NCBI GenBank assembly: GCA_004322535.1
Contig: SCUZ01000071.1
Location: 1 to 40,065 of the forward strand
Direction: 5' to 3'
DNA from: Rugosibacter sp.
GTDB lineage: Bacteria; Pseudomonadota; Gammaproteobacteria; Burkholderiales; Rhodocyclaceae
DNA length: 40,065 nt
Under the pieces are notes generated by a model. That model did no database searches and was not told the DNA's origin. It saw only the letters and a list, made by a program, of their open reading frames with translations. Shown here in pieces: positions 16,742-24,157 of the stretch (position 1 is the stretch's first letter; every line of letters starts with the position of its first letter). The translations under genes and the position numbers were made by a program.

Positions 16742-18046
16742 TCAGGCAGATTTGGCGGGCAAAACCGACTCCAGCGCGAAAAGCTCGGCCACTTCTTCAC
16801 GGCGGCGAATGAGGTGAACTTTATTGCCATCAACCATCACCTCAGCCGAGCGTGGCCGGGTATTGTAGTTGGATGCCATCGCCATGCCATAGGCTCCGGC
16901 GGAGAGAATCGCAAGCAGGTCGCCTTCGGCCAATGCCAGGGCACGATCATGCCCGAGAAAATCACCCGATTCGCATACCGGGCCGACGATTTCCCAGCGT
17001 TGTTCGGTAGTTTGCGCCGTATCACCCGCGCCGTCCGACTGGATACCGCTGCGCATAACTTTTACAATCTCATGATAAGCATCATAGAGCGCAGGCCTCA
17101 TGAGATCGTTCATTGCCGCATCGACAATGGCAAAGTTTTTTTCTTCGCCCGGTTTCAAGACCATCACTTGAGTCAGTAGCAGACCTGCATTGCCTACCAG
17201 CGAGCGGCCGGGTTCCAATATCAAGCGCTCGTTCCGGCCAGATAGTTTTTCCAGAATCGGCGCCAGGTAATCGGCGACCGAGGGCGCTGGTTCATCCGGA
17301 TGATACTGAATGCCCATGCCGCCGCCGATATCAATATGTGTCAGCGGAATGTTTGCCATGGCGAGTTGATCAACCAGCGCGAGTACTTTATCGATAGCTT
17401 CGGCTGCGGGGGCGGGGTCGAGCAGTTGTGAGCCGATATGGCAGTCGATACCTTTCACCGCAAGATGTGGCAGCGAAGCGGCATATTGATAGAGCGCGAA
17501 GGCGACATCAATGGCGATGCCGAATTTTGCGCTTTTCAGGCCTGTGGAAATATAGGGGTGAGTTTTCGGATCAACGTTGGGATTTACGCGCAGGGAGATC
17601 GGTGCACGTGTGTTCAACTCACCCGCAACGGCATTGAGTTGAGTCAGCTCGCTGGCTGATTCAACATTGAAACAGTGAATTCCGGCGGCAAGGGCCGCAC
17701 GCATTTCTTCACGCGATTTGCCGACGCCCGAAAACACGATTTTCTCGGCTTTGCCGCCCGCCGCAATTACGCGCGCCAACTCGCCGCCGGAAACGATATC
17801 GAATCCGGCGCCAAGGCTTGCGAAAAGATTCAAAATGGCCAAGCTGGAGTTAGCCTTGACGGCGTAGCAGATCACCGCGCGACTGCTAAAACCTTGCGCG
17901 TCCAGCGCATTGCGGTATCCGGCATAAGCAGCGGCGAGGGCAGCACGCGAGTAGACGTAGCACGGGGTACCAAAGTGGGCGGCAATATCAGTGAGTGCGA
18001 CGCCCTCGATAAAGAGGCCATCGGGATGCGGTGTAGTCAAGCGCAT
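16742..18046 (-). CDS. lysA: Diaminopimelate decarboxylase
   Basis: The product is a 434-residue PLP-dependent fold-III enzyme that removes CO2 from meso-diaminopimelate to give lysine, the last step of lysine synthesis. The PLP lysine lies in ICYAVKANSSLAIL (about residue 63). The phosphate-binding glycine stretch is HIDIGGGMGIQY, the substrate-binding region includes LEPGRSLVGNAG, and the active-site cysteine lies in GPVCESGDFLGHDR. The length is normal for LysA. The start overlaps the end of the lipoprotein gene lptM by ten bases, so the two are probably expressed together; this pairing is common in proteobacteria. Nothing looks damaged. Confidence 0.96.
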   Translation of the reverse strand: MRLTTPHPDGLFIEGVALTDIAAHFGTPCYVYSRAALAAAYAGYRNALDAQGFSSRAVICYAVKANSSLAILNLFASLGAGFDIVSGGELARVIAAGGKAEKIVFSGVGKSREEMRAALAAGIHCFNVESASELTQLNAVAGELNTRAPISLRVNPNVDPKTHPYISTGLKSAKFGIAIDVAFALYQYAASLPHLAVKGIDCHIGSQLLDPAPAAEAIDKVLALVDQLAMANIPLTHIDIGGGMGIQYHPDEPAPSVADYLAPILEKLSGRNERLILEPGRSLVGNAGLLLTQVMVLKPGEEKNFAIVDAAMNDLMRPALYDAYHEIVKVMRSGIQSDGAGDTAQTTEQRWEIVGPVCESGDFLGHDRALALAEGDLLAILSAGAYGMAMASNYNTRPRSAEVMVDGNKVHLIRRREEVAELFALESVLPAKSA

Positions 18047-18312
18047 TGTGCAGGCTCTGCCACATTGTTGTTATGATTGCGATGAAGAAAAATTGGCTTT
18101 GATGAAGCCAGTGTGCTACCAGGCGGTCGAGCAAAAAATACTCCCCGCACCGTACTGGATGGTGATGCGGCGCGAAACAAGTTTTCACGGACTTTACTAA
18201 CGACAGTGTCATGGGCGACCTGCGCAGTAGTTGTGGGCGGGAGTTTCAGGGGTGTTTTTGTGCCGCAAGCAGCAAGCAGGGGCAGCATCAAAATGGCGAG
18301 CAAAGTACGCAT
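18037..18312 (-). CDS. lptM: LptM-like lipoprotein (YifL family)
   Basis: This small lipoprotein has a signal peptide ending in the lipobox LLAAC (Cys16), followed by GTKTPLKLPP, close to the CGxKGPLxLP signature of LptM/YifL. In E. coli, LptM helps assemble the LptD-LptE lipopolysaccharide export complex in the outer membrane. At 91 residues it is longer than most family members; the part after residue about 30 shows no resemblance I know and runs into the start of lysA. It lies before lysA and divergent from cyaY, a typical neighbourhood. Confidence is good for the lipoprotein and lower for the tail being functional. Confidence 0.8.
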   Translation of the reverse strand: MRTLLAILMLPLLAACGTKTPLKLPPTTTAQVAHDTVVSKVRENLFRAASPSSTVRGVFFARPPGSTLASSKPIFLHRNHNNNVAEPAQCA

Positions 18313-18353
18313 AGCAGAGATGGTTAAAAACGGATAAAGGATGGTAACACGCG

Positions 18354-18680
18354 ATGGATGAGCAGGAATTTATACAGCGGGCAGATCAGGAATTAACACG
18401 CCTTGAAGCAGCGCTTGAAGCCATTAGTGAGAGCGCTGTAGCGGATTTTGATGTGGAGACCAAACCCGGTGGCGTGATTGAAATTGAATGCGCCAATGGG
18501 TCGAAAATTATTATTAACCGGCACACGGCGGCACGTGAAATTTGGATAGCGGCAAAATCGGGCGGCTATCACTTCCGGCCGCAGGATGGCGATTGGCTAG
18601 CCACCCGCGATGGCGAAACATTATGGGCAGCTATTGCGCGCGTATTGTCCGAGCAAACGGGAACCGAGATAAATTTGTAA
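18354..18680 (+). CDS. cyaY: CyaY, bacterial frataxin
   Basis: The 108-residue protein has the frataxin fold. An acidic first helix (MDEQEFIQRADQELTRLEAA) is followed by strands with ADFDVE, GVIEIECANGSKIIINRH, REIWIAAKSGGYHF and a C-terminal helix. In the family, the acidic helix binds iron and the protein regulates the cysteine desulfurase IscS during Fe-S cluster assembly in the cytoplasm. It is divergent from lptM-lysA, with 41 bases between the start codons. It converges on mrcA with a 39-base gap in which I see no terminator. Confidence 0.93.
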   Translation: MDEQEFIQRADQELTRLEAALEAISESAVADFDVETKPGGVIEIECANGSKIIINRHTAAREIWIAAKSGGYHFRPQDGDWLATRDGETLWAAIARVLSEQTGTEINL

Positions 18681-18719
18681 TCAGTCTGGCTCGCTATTGC
18701 CATTGTCGCCCTCTGTTTT

Positions 18720-21068
18720 TTAGTGAGGTGGCTGTATTACAGCTTTGGGTTTTGCTTCTTCTACCGGTGCAGGAAGTTGTTGTGCCTCTGTTGGGGCGCC
18801 GTCCTCTGGGGCCGACGGTAGATGCTCGCTGTATACCATTTCGTTTATTTCCTTGCCGGAAGGGTCTCTAGCCGTGACTGAGAGCATCCCTGCAGGCGTT
18901 TCCGGCCAGCTTTCAGGTATCCCTTTGAGGGCTTGCTCCATGTAACCAATCCATATAGGTAGCGCAGCGGCTCCGCCTGTTTCTCCGTTACCCAGACGTT
19001 TTGGCGAATCGAAGCCCATCCAGGCAATACCCACGACGGTGGGTTGATAACCGCAGAACCACGCATCGATGTAGTCGTTGGTCGTGCCGGTTTTACCGGC
19101 TAGGTCGCTGCGCTTTAAAGCAACTGCGGCATGGGTCGCCGTGCCGCGACGAACCACGTCGTGCATCATGCTATCCATGAGCCAGGCATTACGGGCATCG
19201 ATCACGCGTAGCGATTCGTCACCGGCGATTGTTGGCTGTGTATTGGCGAGAACGTTACCTTTGCCATCAAGAATTTGGCGCACGATGTATGGAGCAATGC
19301 GATAACCACCATTGGCAAACACTGAGTAACCTACAAGTTGTTGCCATGGGGTGACCATGCCAGCGCCCAGGGCCATGGTGAGATAGGGCGGGTGTTTTTC
19401 GGCATCAAAGCCAAAGCGCGTGATGTAGTCTTGTGCATAGCGGGCGCCAATGGCACGCAATAACCGAATCGACACCATGTTTTTGGATTTTGCCAAGGCA
19501 GTACGTAACGTCATCGGGCCTTCATATTTGCCATCGTAATTTTTTGGTTCCCAAACTTGAGAGCCTGTTTCGTCGGCAGAGACGGACAGGGGCTCGTCAG
19601 GAAATACCGAGGCGGGTGTGTAGCCTTTTTCCAGGGAAGCCGAGTAAATGAAAGGTTTGAAGCTCGATCCAGGCTGGCGCCAGGCTTGGGTGACATGGTT
19701 GAATTTGGTTTGGTTGAAATCAAAGCCACCCACCAGCGCGCGGATAGCGCCATCAACAGGACTGGCAGCGACAAAGGCGGCTTGTACGTCCGGCAGCTGG
19801 AGTATCTGCCAGCCTTTATCAGTTTTTTGTACGCGAATGACGGCACCACGGCGTATGCGCTTATTTGGTGAGGCTTTATCATCCAGCATGTGGGCGGCAA
19901 ATTTCAGGCCATCATCATGGACGTTTACAATTTCACCGCTACGCAAAATGGCGTGAATATTTTTGGGCGAGGCGGCCAGAACGAGTGCCGGCAGCAGGTC
20001 GTCACTGCTGGCAAAATCACTGAGTAAATCCTCCAGCGTTTCATCTTGGTCGGGAGCAATAGCCGTTAGGTCGACATAAGTTTCGGCACCCCGATAGCCA
20101 TGACGCTTGTCGTAGTCGAGGACATTTTTACGCAGGCTGCGATAGGCTGCCTGCTGGTCATTGAGGGTGATGGTGGTGATGACGCGATAACCACTACTGT
20201 AAATGTCGCCGGGGAAGCGTTCAGCCGTAATCTGTCGCGCCATTTCGGCGACGTAATCGGCATGCAAAGCAAACTCATTGGGGTTGCGTTTTACCTTCAA
20301 TACCTCTTCTTGAGCTTCTTTTAATTGGGCTGCATTAATGAAGCCGAGCTCAAGCATTCGGTGCAACACGTAGCGCTGTCTTAACTGGGCACGCTTGGGG
20401 TTAGCCACAGGATTATATGTAGAGGGTGCTTTGGGTAGACCACCCAGCATGGCAGCTTCAGCGATGGTAATGTCTTTTAATGGTTTGCCAAAGTAAATCT
20501 GTGCTGCGGATGAGAATCCGTAGGCGCGTTGTCCAAGATAAATCTGGTTGACATAAAGCTGGAAAATTTCATCTTTGCTCAAGCTGTGCTCAATTTTGAT
20601 CGCCAAAAGGGCTTCATAGAGCTTGCGAGTCAGTGTTTTTTCACTGGAAAGAAAAAAGTTGCGTGCCACTTGCATGGTGAGCGTGGAAGCCCCTTGCCGT
20701 TTACCACCACTGACTAAATTGGCAAACGCTGCACGCAATACCCCCATTGTGTCGACGCCAGGGTGTTTGTAAAAACGGTCATCTTCGGCAGCAAGAATTG
20801 CCTGCTTCATGACTGTGGGGACAGCCTCAATACGGACAAAATCACGTCGTTCTTCACCAAATTCGCCGATCAAGTAGCCATCACTTGAATAAATGCGCAG
20901 TGGTATTTTGGGGCGGTAATCAGTTACGGCCTCAAGCGAAGGAAGCTGAGGGTAGGCAAGAATCAGCACAATGCCGATTAGGGCAGCAGTACCCAGCAGG
21001 ACGCCACCAATAATGAGCGGGATGCGTAGCGTCCAGCGGTCAAGTGAAAGAGCAGATAAGAATGACAA
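18720..21068 (-). CDS. mrcA: Penicillin-binding protein 1A (bifunctional peptidoglycan synthase)
   Basis: The protein has 782 residues. One membrane anchor (about 15-40) is followed by a GT51 glycosyltransferase domain (about 60-230; catalytic Glu in ILAAEDDRFYKHPGVD, then GASTLTMQVARNFFL). An OB-like insert comes next, then the transpeptidase domain with the serine motif SSFK (in RQPGSSFKPFIYS), SKN (in LAKSKNMVS) and KTGT (in LAGKTGTTNDY). It polymerises and cross-links peptidoglycan at the outer face of the inner membrane. The start appears to be TTG at 21068; no in-frame ATG or GTG lies between the upstream -10 and this codon, and no ribosome site is clear. It is divergent from the pil operon, an arrangement conserved in many beta- and gammaproteobacteria. 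All catalytic motifs are intact. Confidence 0.96.
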   Translation of the reverse strand: MSFLSALSLDRWTLRIPLIIGGVLLGTAALIGIVLILAYPQLPSLEAVTDYRPKIPLRIYSSDGYLIGEFGEERRDFVRIEAVPTVMKQAILAAEDDRFYKHPGVDTMGVLRAAFANLVSGGKRQGASTLTMQVARNFFLSSEKTLTRKLYEALLAIKIEHSLSKDEIFQLYVNQIYLGQRAYGFSSAAQIYFGKPLKDITIAEAAMLGGLPKAPSTYNPVANPKRAQLRQRYVLHRMLELGFINAAQLKEAQEEVLKVKRNPNEFALHADYVAEMARQITAERFPGDIYSSGYRVITTITLNDQQAAYRSLRKNVLDYDKRHGYRGAETYVDLTAIAPDQDETLEDLLSDFASSDDLLPALVLAASPKNIHAILRSGEIVNVHDDGLKFAAHMLDDKASPNKRIRRGAVIRVQKTDKGWQILQLPDVQAAFVAASPVDGAIRALVGGFDFNQTKFNHVTQAWRQPGSSFKPFIYSASLEKGYTPASVFPDEPLSVSADETGSQVWEPKNYDGKYEGPMTLRTALAKSKNMVSIRLLRAIGARYAQDYITRFGFDAEKHPPYLTMALGAGMVTPWQQLVGYSVFANGGYRIAPYIVRQILDGKGNVLANTQPTIAGDESLRVIDARNAWLMDSMMHDVVRRGTATHAAVALKRSDLAGKTGTTNDYIDAWFCGYQPTVVGIAWMGFDSPKRLGNGETGGAAALPIWIGYMEQALKGIPESWPETPAGMLSVTARDPSGKEINEMVYSEHLPSAPEDGAPTEAQQLPAPVEEAKPKAVIQPPH

Positions 21069-21106
21069 AATAAATGGGGCTGAATGTGTAATGTTTGATG
21101 TTGTAC

Positions 21107-21112
21107 ATTATA
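21107..21112 (-). promoter_or_regulatory. Probable -10 element for mrcA
   Basis: A perfect TATAAT on the minus strand lies 38 bases upstream of the mrcA start. No strong -35 is visible at 16-18 bases further upstream. The predicted leader is about 30 bases. Confidence 0.45.
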
Positions 21113-21238
21113 GTCACGCACGGAAAAGCTCGAAGCTACAAAGCATGATGATATTTTTCTTTACAGGTGATATGGTTGCTGTTAGGATTTAAAGTAGTTT
21201 ATGTGTATTTCTCATAGGGCTTTATTTTCAAAGGAAAA

Positions 21239-22333
21239 GTGTTGCAGATAGATATCTCTTCGCTGAAAACTATTTTCAACCCCAATCTGCGCCCTTTGAT
21301 TGGTGTGGACATTGGTTCAACGTCGATCAGAATGGTCGAGTTAGTTGATGCCGGTAAGGGTGTTCCCCGTGTAGAGCGTTATGTCATCGAGCCCTTGCCA
21401 AGAGATGCAGTTGTTGACGGCAATATGGCCGAGCTAGAGGCGGTGTCAAATGCCCTTGTGCGCTGCTGGACCAAGTTGGGCACGAGTACGCGGAATGTCG
21501 CTTTAGCGTTGCCAACTGCTGCGGTCATCACTAAAAAGATTATGCTCCCTGCCAATCTACGTGAGCAGGAAATGGAAATCCAGGTGGAATCCGAGGCTAA
21601 TCAATATCTGCCTTTTGCACTGGAAGAGGTCAATCTGGATTTTCAGATTATCGGTCCCTCACCTAATAATCCGGATGACGTCGAGGTGCTGCTTGCCGCA
21701 TCGCGTAAAGAGCGGGTTGAGGATCGAGTCGCTGTAGCCGAAATGGCCGGATTAAAGCCCGTAGTCATTGATATTGAGGCTTACGCGATTCAGGCCGCCT
21801 ATGAGCTGGTGCTCAATCAGCTTCCGCAAAATGGACAAGGGCAAATCATTGCACTGATTGATGTCGGGGCTGCGGTAATGAAAGTTACTGTCATGCAGAA
21901 TGAGGCCCAGCTATATGTCCGTGAGCAGGCGTTTGGTGGTATGCAGCTGACCGATGACATTGTTCGCATTTATGGTGTGAGTCCCGCTGAGGCTGAGTTG
22001 ATGAAATGCTCGGGAACGCCTCCTGATAATTACGCAGCAGAAATACTTCATCCGTTTGTTACGACGATGGCCCAGGAGGTTGCACGTGCGCTGCAGTTTT
22101 TTTTCACATCGACCCCGCACAATGAGGTTCATCACATTATTCTGGCAGGAGGCTCAGTTCTCGTTCCCGGGGTAGTCGATAGCATTAGGCAGCAAACAGG
22201 TGTCAATACACTGCTGGCTGATCCATTCGCCGGTATGGCGATATCACCGCGTATTCGTGCCAAGCAATTAGCAATGGATGCACCTTCATTGCTCGTAGCT
22301 TGTGGTCTTGCCTTGAGGAAGTTTGACCAATGA
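21239..22333 (+). CDS. pilM: PilM, cytoplasmic actin-like type IV pilus assembly protein
   Basis: This 364-residue actin-like ATPase has the phosphate-binding strand IGVDIGSTSIRMVEL near residue 20 and a second nucleotide-binding segment IIALIDVGAAVMKVTV near residue 205. The adenosine motif IILAGGSVLVPGV lies near residue 300. PilM binds the N-terminal tail of PilN and links the cytoplasmic motor to the inner-membrane PilNOP complex. The start is GTG at 21239 or TTG at 21242, just after AAAGGAAAA; no ATG is available nearby. It is the first gene of pilMNOPQ and overlaps pilN by ATGA. Confidence 0.95.
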   Translation: MLQIDISSLKTIFNPNLRPLIGVDIGSTSIRMVELVDAGKGVPRVERYVIEPLPRDAVVDGNMAELEAVSNALVRCWTKLGTSTRNVALALPTAAVITKKIMLPANLREQEMEIQVESEANQYLPFALEEVNLDFQIIGPSPNNPDDVEVLLAASRKERVEDRVAVAEMAGLKPVVIDIEAYAIQAAYELVLNQLPQNGQGQIIALIDVGAAVMKVTVMQNEAQLYVREQAFGGMQLTDDIVRIYGVSPAEAELMKCSGTPPDNYAAEILHPFVTTMAQEVARALQFFFTSTPHNEVHHIILAGGSVLVPGVVDSIRQQTGVNTLLADPFAGMAISPRIRAKQLAMDAPSLLVACGLALRKFDQ

Positions 22334-22908
22334 TCAAGATAAACCTGCTTCCCCATCGTGAAGAGGCTCGTCGAGCGAGACGCCAACAGTTTTATGTCTT
22401 GATGGGATTAACAACGGTTTTGGTCGGGGTCATCTGGTTTTTGGGTTTTAGCATCATCAATCGGCAAATTGATGTACAGATGAGTAAGAATGAATTTCTC
22501 AAATCCGAAATTGCTCTTCTGGACAAGGATATTGCCGAAATTAAAAAGCTTAAAAGCCAAACTGACTCCTTGTTGGCTCGAAAGCGAGTGATTGAAGCCC
22601 TGCAAGCCAATCGAACAGAAATGGTGCACCTCTTTAACGAGCTTGCCAAGCGAGTGCCGGAAGGTATTTATCTGCGTACTCTGACGCAAACTGAACAGAA
22701 GATTGCCATCACCGGGGTGGCGCAGTCTAATGCGCGAATCACGACGTTAATGAATAATCTTGACGAGTCGCCACTGCTGGAAAATTCAACGCTAATCGAA
22801 ACCAAGGCTGAAGTAGTGGGTAATCGCCGGTTAAATGCGTTCAGTGTGAATACATTCATAACGCGACAATTAACTGATGTTGAATCGTCCAAGGGAGCTA
22901 AAAGATGA
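22330..22908 (+). CDS. pilN: PilN, type IV pilus inner-membrane alignment protein
   Basis: The protein has 192 residues. It begins with the PilM-binding motif INLLPHRE, followed by one membrane helix (about 23-44), a coiled coil (about 50-95) and a periplasmic ferredoxin-like domain with GIYLRTLTQTEQKIAITGVA. It pairs with PilO to connect the motor to the secretin. Overlaps of ATGA at both ends give tight coupling within pilMNOPQ. Confidence 0.94.
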   Translation: MIKINLLPHREEARRARRQQFYVLMGLTTVLVGVIWFLGFSIINRQIDVQMSKNEFLKSEIALLDKDIAEIKKLKSQTDSLLARKRVIEALQANRTEMVHLFNELAKRVPEGIYLRTLTQTEQKIAITGVAQSNARITTLMNNLDESPLLENSTLIETKAEVVGNRRLNAFSVNTFITRQLTDVESSKGAKR

Positions 22909-23636
22909 AGCTTCCTTTCGCTTTTAAAAAAGCCGGGGTAGGGCATATGCCTGTGGCAAGCTCAACTGTGACTTTGCCTGCGAAACCTAAGGGGCCGCTA
23001 ATTGACTTCCATCAAATAGTCGAGGATTTCAAAACAATTGATCCTCAAGATCCGGGACTATGGCCACTTGCCCCGCGTGTCGTTACTTTGCTGGGATTGT
23101 TTTTAGCCCTTCTCGGTGCGGCGTGGTGGTTTGGCTGGAGTAGCCAGCTAGAAGAACTGGATGGCCAAAAAGTCCAAGAAGTAAGCCTGAAAGATGATTG
23201 GCTTAGTAAGAAAAATCAGTCGATAAATCTTGAAGAGTATCGTCGGCAGTTAGCTGAAATCGATCGATCATTCGGCGCATTGTTAAAGCAGTTACCTAAT
23301 CGCTCCGAGATGGGTGACTTGTTAGTGGATATCAATAAGGCAGCGCAGGGCAGGGGTTTGTCCGTCGAGCTATTCAAGCCGGGCGGGGAAGCCACCAAGG
23401 AATTTTATGCGGAAGTACCTATCACGCTGAATCTGATCGGCGGCTATCATGATATCGGTGCTTTTACTGGGGATATTGCCAAGTTACCGCGGATAGTGAC
23501 ACTGAATGACATTAATCTGACCACTGGCCCTAAAGAAGGTGTGCTTGTTCTTAAGGCGACCGCAAAAACTTTCCGTTATCTCGATGATGAAGAACTAGCC
23601 AGGAAGAAAAAAGCGAACAAAGGAGGGAACCAATGA
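22905..23636 (+). CDS. pilO: PilO, type IV pilus inner-membrane alignment protein
   Basis: The protein has 243 residues. A proline-containing cytoplasmic tail of about 60 residues is followed by one membrane helix (VVTLLGLFLALLGAAWWFGW, about 63-84), a coiled coil and a periplasmic domain (LPNRSEMGDLLVDINKAAQ, GLSVELFKPG, VPITLNLIGGYHDIGAF). PilO forms heterodimers with PilN. It overlaps pilN and pilP by ATGA. The tail is a little longer than in E. coli-type homologues. Confidence 0.93.
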   Translation: MKLPFAFKKAGVGHMPVASSTVTLPAKPKGPLIDFHQIVEDFKTIDPQDPGLWPLAPRVVTLLGLFLALLGAAWWFGWSSQLEELDGQKVQEVSLKDDWLSKKNQSINLEEYRRQLAEIDRSFGALLKQLPNRSEMGDLLVDINKAAQGRGLSVELFKPGGEATKEFYAEVPITLNLIGGYHDIGAFTGDIAKLPRIVTLNDINLTTGPKEGVLVLKATAKTFRYLDDEELARKKKANKGGNQ

Positions 23637-24157
23637 GACTCCTTTTGATTTTATTATCTAGTTGCGTGTTCTTGTTTGGTTGTGCTTCTGAAGAGAATCA
23701 GGACATCAAAGAGTGGATGCAGGAGCAGGCGAAAGATATGCGCGGTAGAGTGCCGCGTTTGCCGGAAATTAAACCCTTTCCTCCTGTGGCCTATGAGGCA
23801 GAAACTTTGCTATCCCCTTTTGTTGCGGGAAAAATCGTTACTATCGATGCAACCGTCGATAAAACAGCACCCGATCGAAATCGTCCACTGCAGCCGCTGG
23901 AAAGCTTTCCGCTGGAAGACTTGAAAGTCGTTGGCGTGATTTTATCTGGTTCAAAGCCTTACGCCTTGATTCAGACACCTCCTCCGAATAAACCAAAAAA
24001 CGTTGTTGTGGGAGAGTACATCGGTCAGAGTTTTGGAAAGATTGTGGCAATTAAAAAGGATGGTGTCACCGTGCGCGAAACTGTCCGAGATATTAATGGC
24101 GTATGGATCGAGCAAGAAAAAACTCTTTCCGTGCCGAAAGAAGGGGGTTCTCAATGA
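23633..24157 (+). CDS. pilP: PilP, type IV pilus inner-membrane lipoprotein
   Basis: The 174-residue lipoprotein has the lipobox LFGC (Cys17), a disordered linker containing the PilN/PilO-binding region (RVPRLPEIKPFPPVAYEA), and a beta-sandwich domain with LEDLKVVGVILSG, ALIQTPPP, VVVGEYIGQSFGKI. It links PilNO to the secretin PilQ. The stop overlaps the pilQ start by ATGA. Confidence 0.95.
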   Translation: MRLLLILLSSCVFLFGCASEENQDIKEWMQEQAKDMRGRVPRLPEIKPFPPVAYEAETLLSPFVAGKIVTIDATVDKTAPDRNRPLQPLESFPLEDLKVVGVILSGSKPYALIQTPPPNKPKNVVVGEYIGQSFGKIVAIKKDGVTVRETVRDINGVWIEQEKTLSVPKEGGSQ

